The position numbers were made by a program, and so were the translations under genes. From Nocardioides donggukensis (GTDB lineage Bacteria > Actinomycetota > Actinomycetes > Propionibacteriales > Nocardioidaceae), in contig NZ_JACYXZ010000001.1 of NCBI RefSeq assembly GCF_014842875.1, positions 744,001 to 808,000 of the forward strand: DNA of 64,000 nt. The letters run 5' to 3'. The notes beneath the pieces are model-generated. The model was not told the DNA's origin and ran no database searches. It worked only from the letters and a program-made list of their open reading frames with translations. This document shows, one piece after another, positions 9,915-20,202 of this stretch (positions are counted from its first letter, which is position 1; every line of letters begins with the position of its first letter).

Positions 9915-9930
9915 GGGTGGCCGGCCACCC
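9915..9930. terminator. palindrome between convergent thioesterase and LCP genes
   Basis: GGGTGGCCGGCCACCC is a perfect 16-bp palindrome in the 33-bp gap between two convergent stop codons. It could form a 6-bp G/C hairpin with a 4-nt loop in either direction. There is no U tract, which is common among actinobacterial terminators. Confidence 0.4.
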
Positions 9931-9942
9931 CGCGTCGAGGCG

Positions 9943-11175
9943 TCAGCCGGTGACCGACTTGGACAGCCCGGTCGGCGTGCAGAGGTCCTTGCCGATGCCG
10001 TCGGTGTCGTCGTCGATGATCCGCTCGAACATCTGCTGCGAGCGCTCCTCGTCCCAGTTCACCGCGAGGTCGCGGATCGGGACGCCGCAGGTCAGGCCGT
10101 TCTCGCCGTTGGCCCGGGTCATCGCCCACGCGAAGCGGCCCAGCGCGATCGGGCCGGTGCCCTCGCTGACGTCCACGGTGCGGGCGCCGGCCATGTTCAC
10201 CGACCAGTAGCGGAACGGGTTGATCACCGTCCACGGCGAGACCGCCTTGCGGCCGATCTCGGAGACCACCTCGCGCTGGTGCCGGGCCCGGGTGATGTCG
10301 CCGTACTGGGCGTCGGTCTTGCGGGACCGGGCGTAGCCGAGCGCGGTGACGCCGTCCGCCTCCTGGCAGCCCTTGGCCACGTCGAGGTTGGCCTGCTTGT
10401 CGACCATCTTCTTCTCGGGGCAGATCTCGATCCCACCGACGGCGTCGACCACGTCGACGAAGCCGCCGAAGCCGATCTCCACGTAGTGGTCGACCCGGAT
10501 GCCGGTGTTCTGCTCGATCGTGCGGACCAGCAGCTTCGGGCCGCCGAACGCGTAGGCGGCGTTGACCTTCTGCGTGCCGTTGCCGGGGATGTCGACGATC
10601 GAGTCCCGGGGGATCGACATCAGCAGGTTCGGCCCGGAGCCCACGTGCAGCAGCATGATCGTGTCGGTGCGCTGCCCGGACGCCCCGCCGGTCCCGAGCT
10701 CCTTGCGCTGCTCCTCGGAGAGGTCCTCGCGGGAGTCCGAGCCGACCACGAGGTAGGTCGTCCCGTCCTGCTCGTCGGGGCGTTCGGCGTCGGGGAAGGC
10801 CTCCACGGTGGAGATCTGGCTGAACGCGAAGATCGGCACCGCGACCAGGAAGATCAGCCACAGCAGCAGGAGCAGCCCGAGCCAGCGGAACGGACGGAAC
10901 CGCGGGCGTCGGCCGAAGCGGCGCGGCGGCCGCGAGCCACCCCCCGAGCCGCTGGTGCGGGTCGCCGGAGGGGGCTGGTGCGGCGGCTGGTGCGGGGCTG
11001 GTCGGGTCGCCGGCATCACCCGGGTCGAGTCGGGGGAGCCGGAGCCCTGCCCCGAGCCCTGACCGGCGTCGGGGCGGATCATCTGGGTGGCGTCGTCGGC
11101 AGCCGGACCACGCTTCCCGTAGAGCCAGTCGTACTCCGGAGTGCCCGGCTCGGGTCCCTGTCCGCGGTCTGCCAT
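9943..11175 (-). CDS. LytR-CpsA-Psr (LCP) family cell-wall polymer ligase
   Basis: 410 aa. LCP proteins move lipid-linked glycopolymers onto peptidoglycan on the outer face of the membrane. A cytosolic Pro/Gly/Gln-rich tail (residues 1-90) precedes one membrane helix (about 98-118, LLLLLWLIFLVAVPIFAF). The LCP domain starts near 140: LVVGSDSRED, QRTDTIMLLHV, SIPRDSIVDIPG, INDA-like VNAAYAFGG, and ALGYARSRKTDAQYGD...RQREV-like RARHQREV with the conserved arginines. Two cysteine pairs (ICPEKK/KGCQ and LTCG/DLCTP) could form disulfides. The ATG start is chosen at the GQGPEPGTPEYDWLYGKRG tail common in this family. It is divergent from a thioesterase gene. Confidence 0.9.
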   Translation of the reverse strand: MADRGQGPEPGTPEYDWLYGKRGPAADDATQMIRPDAGQGSGQGSGSPDSTRVMPATRPAPHQPPHQPPPATRTSGSGGGSRPPRRFGRRPRFRPFRWLGLLLLLWLIFLVAVPIFAFSQISTVEAFPDAERPDEQDGTTYLVVGSDSREDLSEEQRKELGTGGASGQRTDTIMLLHVGSGPNLLMSIPRDSIVDIPGNGTQKVNAAYAFGGPKLLVRTIEQNTGIRVDHYVEIGFGGFVDVVDAVGGIEICPEKKMVDKQANLDVAKGCQEADGVTALGYARSRKTDAQYGDITRARHQREVVSEIGRKAVSPWTVINPFRYWSVNMAGARTVDVSEGTGPIALGRFAWAMTRANGENGLTCGVPIRDLAVNWDEERSQQMFERIIDDDTDGIGKDLCTPTGLSKSVTG

Positions 11176-11186
11176 GGCGCGAACGC

Positions 11187-11192
11187 TACCGT
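11187..11192 (+). promoter_or_regulatory. leaderless-type -10 (TACCGT) for the YciA-like thioesterase
   Basis: TACCGT, seven bases, then ATG 11200. It sits in the 24-bp gap between two divergent start codons. Confidence 0.52.
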
Positions 11193-11199
11193 GCCGGAC

Positions 11200-11709
11200 A
11201 TGACAGAGGACCGCTCCGTACTGCCACCGAGCCACGGGCGGGTCGCGCTCTCGATGATCATGCACGCGCGTGAGGCCAACCTGCTCGGCAACGTCCACGG
11301 CGGCGAGATCATGAAGCTGGCCGACTCCACGGCCGGTGCCGTGGCCCAGCGGCACAGCGGTGGTCCCGCGGTCACCGCGGCCCTCGACGAGATGGCGTTC
11401 CTGGCACCGGTGCACGTGGGTGACATCGTCCGGACCTCCGCGCAGGTGAACTGGGCCGGCCGGTCCTCGATGGAGATCGGGGTCCGGGTCGAGGCCGAGC
11501 CGTGGACCGACGCCTCCAGCGAGCCGGTCCACGTCGCGTCGGCGTACTTCGTCTTCGTGGCCATCGACGGCGAGGGCCGCCCGCGCCGGATCCCCGGCCT
11601 GCGCCCGGAGTCGCCCGACGAGGTACGCCGCGAGCGCGAGGCCGAGATCCGGCGGGCGCACCGGCTGGCCGGCAAGCAGGAGATCGCCTCCGGGCGCGGC
11701 GAGCGCTGA
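11200..11709 (+). CDS. acyl-CoA thioesterase (YciA/BFIT-like hotdog)
   Basis: 169 aa, one hotdog domain hydrolysing acyl-CoA. Signature NVHGGEIMKLADSTAG carries the His and Asp expected for catalysis; FLAPVHVGDIVRTSAQV and SMEIGVRVEAE follow. The C-terminal 35 residues are charged and helical (SPDEVRREREAEIRRAHR), a common extension. This is a second thioesterase within 2 kb of the PaaI-like gene but of a different subfamily. It lies between two LCP genes with no evident functional link to them. Confidence 0.9.
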   Translation: MTEDRSVLPPSHGRVALSMIMHAREANLLGNVHGGEIMKLADSTAGAVAQRHSGGPAVTAALDEMAFLAPVHVGDIVRTSAQVNWAGRSSMEIGVRVEAEPWTDASSEPVHVASAYFVFVAIDGEGRPRRIPGLRPESPDEVRREREAEIRRAHRLAGKQEIASGRGER

Positions 11710-11742
11710 GAGCGCCCGGCGCGCCGTTCCGCCTGTGGCCCG

Positions 11743-11758
11743 TGTGACTGGTGATACT
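11743..11758 (+). promoter_or_regulatory. candidate promoter upstream of LCP gene 2
   Basis: TGTGACTGGTGATACT: GATACT (11753-11758) resembles a -10 hexamer and would give a ~35-nt leader to ATG 11799. The 11-mer TGTGACTGGTG recurs upstream of the amidase gene at 20143. Confidence 0.4.
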
Positions 11759-11798
11759 GGGCCGGACAACCTGGCTTCCCCACCAGAGAGGTTCGTCG

Positions 11799-13211
11799 AT
11801 GCCTCCCGCTCACGACCGCGCGGCCAAGATCCGCTTCCGACGAGCCGTCACCCTCATGGTCATGACGCTCGTCCTGCCGGGGTCCGCGCAGCTCGTCGCG
11901 GGGCGCCGCGAGACCGGTCGGCTGGCCCTGCGGATCTGGGCGGGGCTGCTCGCCGTCGGCCTGGCCTCGCTGCTGGTGGCCTGGGTGTGGAGCGGCTTCG
12001 TCTTCGCGGTGATGTCCGCGCCGCTCCTGCTCGGACTGCTGCAGTGGGCACTGGTGGCGCTGGCCCTGGGCTGGGCCTACCTCTTCGTCGACGCCTGGCG
12101 GCTCGGTGAGCCGCTCACCCTGGTCCGCCGGCGCCGGCTGGTGGTGGTCGGGATCAACGGGCTGCTCTGCTTCACCGTGGCCGGGACGCTGCTCTTCGCC
12201 TCCCACCTGGTCGGCACCGGGCGCGGGGCGCTCGCGGCGGTCTTCGGGGACACCGTCGTCGCCGGCGCCAGCGACGGCCGGTTCAACGTGTTGCTGCTCG
12301 GGGGCGACTCCGGCGCCGGCCGGTGGGGCCTGCGGCCGGACTCGATGACGGTGGCCAGCATCGACGCCGAGACCGGCCGCACCGTGCTGGTCGGGCTCCC
12401 GCGCAACCTGCAGGGCTTCCGGTTCGCGGAGGGGTCGGTGATGGACGAGCAGTTCCCCGACGGCTTCGACTGCGACGGGTGCTACCTCAACGGGGTCAGC
12501 ACCTGGGCGATCGACAACCGCGAGCTGTTCGGCAGGTCCCGCAACCCGGGGGTGGACGCGACCATCGAGGCCGTGGAGGGGGTGACCGGGCTGGACGTGA
12601 GCTACTGGGCGATGGTCAACCTCGCCGGGTTCAAGAACCTGGTCGACGCGGTCGGCGGCCTGGAGCTGACCGTCCGGGACCGGATCCCGGTCGGGCTGCC
12701 GCACGAGGACTACTTCCACTACATCCAGCCCGGCACCCGGGTGCTGAACGGTCACGACACGCTGTGGTTCGCCCGGGCCCGGGAGGGCTCCGACGACTAC
12801 TCGCGGATGGCCCGACAGAAGTGCGTGATGAACGCGTTCGTGGAGCAGGTCAGCCCGCAGACCGTGCTGACCAACTTCCGCGGCCTGGCCGACGCGGCCG
12901 GCTCGACGCTCAGCACCAACCTGCCCCGCAAGGAGGTCGGCCGGTTCCTCGACCTGGCCCTGAAGGCGAAGGGCCAGAGGATCTCCTCGGTCTCCCTGGT
13001 CCCCCCGGCGATCAACACCGCCGACCCGGACCTCGACCTGATCCGGGAGAAGGTCCAGGAGGCGATCGACCGGGCCGAGGGGACGGGGACCGCGGCGACA
13101 CCCAAGCGCAAGCCGAAGCGGCCGGCCGGCACCCAGACCGGAGGCTCGCTCGGCACCCGGGACGGCGGGTACGCCGCCAACGACTCCGACGACCTCGCGG
13201 CCGCCTGCTGA
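11799..13211 (+). CDS. LCP family protein with multi-helix N-terminal membrane domain
   Basis: 470 aa. Unlike the single-pass LCP protein at 9943-11175, it begins with four hydrophobic segments (about residues 13-33, 45-63, 68-97 and 111-135) before the extracellular LCP domain: NVLLLGGDSGAGRWGLRPDS, VGLPRNLQGF, YLNGVSTWA, VDAVGGLELTV, and LWFARAREGSDDYSRMARQ with the conserved arginines. A CDGC motif and a Lys/Pro/Thr-rich low-complexity tail are present. Expected to join a wall polymer to peptidoglycan. ATG 11799 fits a GAGAGG sequence ~9 nt upstream. Two galactofuranosyltransferase-like genes follow, suggesting the polymer is a galactan. Confidence 0.87.
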   Translation: MPPAHDRAAKIRFRRAVTLMVMTLVLPGSAQLVAGRRETGRLALRIWAGLLAVGLASLLVAWVWSGFVFAVMSAPLLLGLLQWALVALALGWAYLFVDAWRLGEPLTLVRRRRLVVVGINGLLCFTVAGTLLFASHLVGTGRGALAAVFGDTVVAGASDGRFNVLLLGGDSGAGRWGLRPDSMTVASIDAETGRTVLVGLPRNLQGFRFAEGSVMDEQFPDGFDCDGCYLNGVSTWAIDNRELFGRSRNPGVDATIEAVEGVTGLDVSYWAMVNLAGFKNLVDAVGGLELTVRDRIPVGLPHEDYFHYIQPGTRVLNGHDTLWFARAREGSDDYSRMARQKCVMNAFVEQVSPQTVLTNFRGLADAAGSTLSTNLPRKEVGRFLDLALKAKGQRISSVSLVPPAINTADPDLDLIREKVQEAIDRAEGTGTAATPKRKPKRPAGTQTGGSLGTRDGGYAANDSDDLAAAC

Positions 13212-13218
13212 GCACCTC

Positions 13219-13224
13219 TAGGGT
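13219..13224 (+). promoter_or_regulatory. leaderless-type -10 (TAGGGT) for glycosyltransferase 1
   Basis: TAGGGT, seven bases, then GTG 13232. It lies directly after the LCP stop codon, so the galactan genes may start a separate transcript. Confidence 0.58.
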
Positions 13225-13231
13225 GGTCGCC

Positions 13232-14197
13232 GTGCCAGCCCCCGACCCCCAGCCCCCCGAGCGCCCCGAGCGGCCCGACGGCTCGTCCCCGCGGATCGTC
13301 GCGGTGGTCGTCACCTTCAACCGCCGGGCGCTGCTGGAGCGGCTCCTCGCCGTGCTCCGGCGTACGCCCGGGCTGGCCGAGGTCGTGGTCGTCGACAACG
13401 CCTCGACCGACGGCACCGGCGAGCTGCTGGCCTCGGCCGACGGCACCGGCGTCCCGGTGCACGCGGTGACCCTGCCGGAGAACCGGGGCGGCGCCGGCGG
13501 GTTCCACGCCGGTCTGGCCCTCGCCCTCGAGCGCGGCGCCGACCTGGCCTGGCTGATGGACGACGACGGGGTGCCCGAGGACGGCTGCCTGGCCGCGCTG
13601 CTCGAGCACGGGGACGAGTTCGACTTCTGGGGCCCGGCGGTGCTGGCCGAGCAGGACCCCTCCCGGCTCTGCTTCCCGATCCGGATCCCGGGGGGCTCCT
13701 CGGTCGTGCACCGGATGGCGGACGTCGAGGCGGCCGCCGTCGGGGGAGTGGTCCCCGACATCGTCATCCCGTTCAACGGCGTGCTGGTCACCCGGGCGCT
13801 GGCCGAGCGGATCGGCCTGCCCCGTGAGGAGTTCTTCATCTGGGGCGACGACGTGGAGTACCTCTGGCGGGCCCAGCGCGACGGCGCGCGCGTCGGCACC
13901 GTCGTCGGCAGCCGGTTCCTGCACCCGGCGACCGACGACCTCGGCACGCCGCTGATGTTCGGGCGGACGACCTACAACCACTCCCCGTCGGACCTCAAGC
14001 ACTACTGCATGGCGCGCAACAACACCGTCAACCTGCGTGACCACCGCGGCTGGCCGCACGTGGCGGCGTTCCTGCTCAAGACCCTGTGGTTCTACACCCT
14101 CACCCGGCCCTCGGCCGCCCGGCTCCGGCTGAGCGCGTCCGCGGTCCGGGCCGGCCTGCGCGGGGACTTCACCGGGCACCGGAGGTTCCTGGGATGA
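13232..14197 (+). CDS. glfT1: family 2 glycosyltransferase, GlfT1-like
   Basis: 321 aa, GT-A fold. VVVTFNRRALLERLLAVL opens the nucleotide-binding half, VVDNASTDGTGELL follows, then PENRGGAGGFHAGL and LAWLMDDDG with the metal-binding DDD at about 110-112; FFIWGDDVEYLWRAQ holds the likely catalytic acid. This pattern (GGAGGF, DDDG, FNG, GDDVE) matches mycobacterial GlfT1 (Rv3782), which adds the first galactofuranose residues to the decaprenyl-linked linker. It acts at the inner face of the membrane. The stop overlaps the next gene as ATGA. A different acceptor is possible, because the linker chemistry here is unknown. Confidence 0.82.
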   Translation: MPAPDPQPPERPERPDGSSPRIVAVVVTFNRRALLERLLAVLRRTPGLAEVVVVDNASTDGTGELLASADGTGVPVHAVTLPENRGGAGGFHAGLALALERGADLAWLMDDDGVPEDGCLAALLEHGDEFDFWGPAVLAEQDPSRLCFPIRIPGGSSVVHRMADVEAAAVGGVVPDIVIPFNGVLVTRALAERIGLPREEFFIWGDDVEYLWRAQRDGARVGTVVGSRFLHPATDDLGTPLMFGRTTYNHSPSDLKHYCMARNNTVNLRDHRGWPHVAAFLLKTLWFYTLTRPSAARLRLSASAVRAGLRGDFTGHRRFLG

Positions 14198-15132
14198 CGA
14201 CGGCGGGCGAGTCGGTGGCGGTGGTCGTGGTGACCTACAACCGCGCCCACCTGCTCGGCGGGATGCTGGCCGGCCTGGCCGGGCTGACCCGCACCCCCGA
14301 CGCGGTCTTCGTCATCGACAACGCCAGCTCCGACCACACCCGGGCCGTGCTCGACGCCTGCACCGACCTCCCCCTGCGGGTCACCACGACCGAGGAGAAC
14401 CTCGGCGGCGCCGGCGGCTTCCACCTCGGCCTCTCGCAGGCATGGGAGGCCGGCTTCGACCGGATCTGGCTCATGGACGACGACGTCGTGCCGGCACCGG
14501 ACTGCCTCGAGGTGCTGCTGCGCCACGACTGCCCCTGCCTGATGGCGGTCCGGGAGGACCTCTCCGGCCGGCTGGTCGAGAAGTCGGCCACCCGCTTCGA
14601 CCTGCGCAACCCGCTCGCGATCCGACCCAAGACCGCCAGCGTGGAGACGACCTACGCCGACCGGTCGGCGATGCCGGACCTGGTCCCGCTGGACGTGGTC
14701 GCGTTCGAGGGCTTCCTGATCCACCGCCGGGTCATCGACGCGGTCGGCCTGCCGGACCCGGCGTACTTCATCTTCTACGACGACGTCGACCTCGCGATCC
14801 GGGCCCGCCGGGCCGGCTTCCCGATCGCCGCCGTCCGGGACGCGGTGCTGGTCCGGCAGCTCGACTTCGACCAGCAGCACGCGCTGGACACGTGGAAGGG
14901 CTTCTACATGTACCGGAACCTGTTCGCCGTACACTTCCGGTACGGCGAGAACCTCGCGGTCCGCCTGAAGCCGTGGCTGATCACCCTCGCGGTGGTGCTG
15001 CTGAGCCCCCTGCGGGGCGGTCGCGGCGAGGCCGGCAACGTGGTCCGGGCGCTCCGCTCAGCCCGGGGGCTGAGGCACCCGCCGACCTGGCCGGTCGCAC
15101 CGGATCATGCTCCCGCCCGCCGTGAACCGTAG
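14194..15132 (+). CDS. family 2 glycosyltransferase, second GlfT1-like paralogue
   Basis: 312 aa, same family as its upstream neighbour: VVVTYNRAHLLGGMLAGL, VIDNASSDHTRAVLD, ENLGGAGGFHLGL, IWLMDDDVVP (DDD at about 95-97) and FIFYDDVDLAIRARR. The C-terminus has a hydrophobic helix (WLITLAVVLLSPL) that may tether it to the membrane. ATG overlaps the previous stop (ATGA), so the two are coupled. One paralogue may start the galactan and the other may add a second linkage or side chain; the sequence does not decide this. Confidence 0.82.
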   Translation: MTTAGESVAVVVVTYNRAHLLGGMLAGLAGLTRTPDAVFVIDNASSDHTRAVLDACTDLPLRVTTTEENLGGAGGFHLGLSQAWEAGFDRIWLMDDDVVPAPDCLEVLLRHDCPCLMAVREDLSGRLVEKSATRFDLRNPLAIRPKTASVETTYADRSAMPDLVPLDVVAFEGFLIHRRVIDAVGLPDPAYFIFYDDVDLAIRARRAGFPIAAVRDAVLVRQLDFDQQHALDTWKGFYMYRNLFAVHFRYGENLAVRLKPWLITLAVVLLSPLRGGRGEAGNVVRALRSARGLRHPPTWPVAPDHAPARREP

Positions 15133-15158
15133 ACTGTCCCACCGCGCCGATCCCCTAG

Positions 15159-18343
<3,185 letters not shown>

Positions 18344-18347
18344 GCAC

Positions 18348-19256
18348 GTGACGATTCTGGGTGGCCGGCGGCGGGGCGGGCCGACCGGGCCGGCCGACGA
18401 GGAGCTGCCTCCGCTGGTCGCGCCCTCCGCGACGAGCGGTCTGCTGGAGGTGTTCCGGCGCCGCTACCTGCTGCGACTGCTGGTGCGCCGGGAGATCTCG
18501 GCGCGCTACCAGGGCTCGTTCCTGGGCCTGTTCTGGTCCTACCTGCAGCCGGCCTTCCGGCTGGCGATGTACTACTTCGTCATCGCGGTGGTGCTGGACC
18601 GGGGGATCGAGAACTTCGCGATCCACCTGTTCACCGGGTTGGTGATCGTCCACTTCTTCACCGAGTCCTTCGGCGCCGGCACCCGCTCGATCGTGCGGAA
18701 CAAGGCCCTGGTGCAGAAGATGGCGGTGCCCCGGGAGATGTTCCCGGTGGCCTCGATGCTGGTCTCGGCCTACCACGTGGTGCCCGGCATGGTGCTGCTC
18801 ACCGGCTTCTGCCTGGCGCTGGGTTGGACCCCGGACCTGGTCGGCATGGCGGCCGGCCTGCTCGGGTTCGCGCTGGTCGCGGTCCTCGGCACGGCCCTCG
18901 CGCTGCTGTTCAGCGCGGCCAACGTGTTCTTCCGGGACTTCAGCAACGTCGTGCAGACGCTGACCCAGTTCTCCACGTTCAGCGTGCCGATGATCTACCC
19001 CTACACGTTGATCCAGGAGCGGTTCGGCGACTTCGCCCAGTACTACCTGGTGAACCCGCTGGCCGAGGCCGTGCTGCTCCTCCAGCGGGCGTTCTGGACC
19101 GGCACCACGGACGACCCGGCGGCCACCGCCGCCGAGCACATGCCCGACAACCTCTTCCAGCTCGGGTTCATCCACCTGGGCGTCGCGCTGGTGGTGCTGG
19201 CGGTCGGGCAGTACGTGTTCACCCGTCTCGAGAACAAGATCCCGGAGCGCCTCTGA
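18348..19256 (+). CDS. wzm: ABC-2 type polysaccharide export permease (Wzm-like)
   Basis: 302 aa. A cytosolic N-terminus with the interface helix RYLLRLLVRREISARYQGSF leads to about six membrane helices, typical of O-antigen or galactan exporter permeases (mycobacterial Rv3783). It would move the lipid-linked galactan across the membrane. GTG 18348 is preferred because GGTGGGGA lies upstream at suitable spacing; GTG 18333 inside glfT2 is an alternative. Its TGA overlaps the ATG of the ATPase gene (TGATG), so the two subunits are coupled. Confidence 0.9.
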   Translation: MTILGGRRRGGPTGPADEELPPLVAPSATSGLLEVFRRRYLLRLLVRREISARYQGSFLGLFWSYLQPAFRLAMYYFVIAVVLDRGIENFAIHLFTGLVIVHFFTESFGAGTRSIVRNKALVQKMAVPREMFPVASMLVSAYHVVPGMVLLTGFCLALGWTPDLVGMAAGLLGFALVAVLGTALALLFSAANVFFRDFSNVVQTLTQFSTFSVPMIYPYTLIQERFGDFAQYYLVNPLAEAVLLLQRAFWTGTTDDPAATAAEHMPDNLFQLGFIHLGVALVVLAVGQYVFTRLENKIPERL

Positions 19257-20056
19257 TGTCCACCGCCGTCTCCTCCGGCGCCCCCGAGTCGATCGTCGTC
19301 GACGACGTCTCCAAGCAGTTCACGATCCGCTACCACCGCACGATCAAGCAGATGTCGGTGGCCGCGGTCCGCGGCCAGGAGCTCAGCAACACCTTCAACG
19401 CGCTCGACCGGGTCTCGTTCACGGTGCGCCAGGGCGAGTCGATCGGGCTCATGGGTCTCAACGGCTCCGGCAAGAGCACCCTGCTCAAGCTGATCAACGG
19501 GATCATGCGGCCCGACTCGGGCAGCCTGCTGACGCGTGGGCGCACCGCCGGTCTGATCGCCACCGGCGCCGGCTTCCACCCTCAGCTCTCCGGCCGCGAG
19601 AACATCTTCCTCAACGCCGCCGTCCTCGGCATGAGCGAGGCGGAGACTCGCCGCAAGTTCGACGACATCGTCGAGTTCGCCGACGTCGGGAAGCACCTCG
19701 ACAGTCCCGTGGGCCACTACAGCTCGGGGATGTTCGCCCGGCTCGGCTTCGCGGTCGCGATCCACGTGGACTCCGACATCTTCCTCGCCGACGAGGTGCT
19801 GGCGGTGGGGGACAAGCCGTTCAAGAAGAAGTGCCTCGAGCGGATGCAGGAGGTCCGGGACAGCGGGCGGACGCTCTTCTACGTCAGCCACGCCCCGGGG
19901 TCGGTGAAGAAGATGTGCGACCGGGTCCTGGTCCTCGACAAGGGCCGGCTCGCGTTCGACGGCGACGTCGCCGAGGGGATCCGCTACCTCAAGTACGACG
20001 AGCCGGCCGGGACCGACGAGGACGCCCAGGATGACGAGATGGGCAACGACGTCTGA
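19256..20056 (+). CDS. wzt: ABC polysaccharide export ATPase (Wzt-like)
   Basis: 266 aa ATPase partner of the upstream permease. Walker A is GLNGSGKST (about 67-75), Walker B is DIFLADEVLAVGD, and the signature is HYSSGMFARLGFA, the SSGM variant typical of polysaccharide exporters in place of LSGGQ. There is no C-terminal carbohydrate-binding domain, as in mycobacterial Rv3781, so export is probably not gated by a terminal sugar mark. The C-terminus is acidic (DEDAQDDEMGNDV). It is the last gene of the galactan operon. Confidence 0.93.
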   Translation: MSTAVSSGAPESIVVDDVSKQFTIRYHRTIKQMSVAAVRGQELSNTFNALDRVSFTVRQGESIGLMGLNGSGKSTLLKLINGIMRPDSGSLLTRGRTAGLIATGAGFHPQLSGRENIFLNAAVLGMSEAETRRKFDDIVEFADVGKHLDSPVGHYSSGMFARLGFAVAIHVDSDIFLADEVLAVGDKPFKKKCLERMQEVRDSGRTLFYVSHAPGSVKKMCDRVLVLDKGRLAFDGDVAEGIRYLKYDEPAGTDEDAQDDEMGNDV

Positions 20057-20103
20057 GGGGTTTGGGGTAGTTTCGTCACCAGTACGGCGTGTCGACTGGA
20101 AAT

Positions 20104-20160
20104 TACACGTGTGTAGTTACTCAGTTCCGCTGTCGCATGGCCTGTGACTGGTGTGAAACT
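20104..20160 (+). promoter_or_regulatory. candidate control region of the amidase gene
   Basis: The 146-bp gap before the amidase is less GC-rich than its surroundings. It holds the inverted repeat TACACGTGTGTA (20104-20115) and, at 20143-20160, TGTGACTGGTGTGAAACT, which shares TGTGACTGGTG with the LCP gene 2 promoter region. Factor and start site unknown. Confidence 0.3.
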
Positions 20161-20202
20161 TGTCGCTCAGTGTGATTCTTCCCCCGCACCGGAGTAGGCA
20201 CC

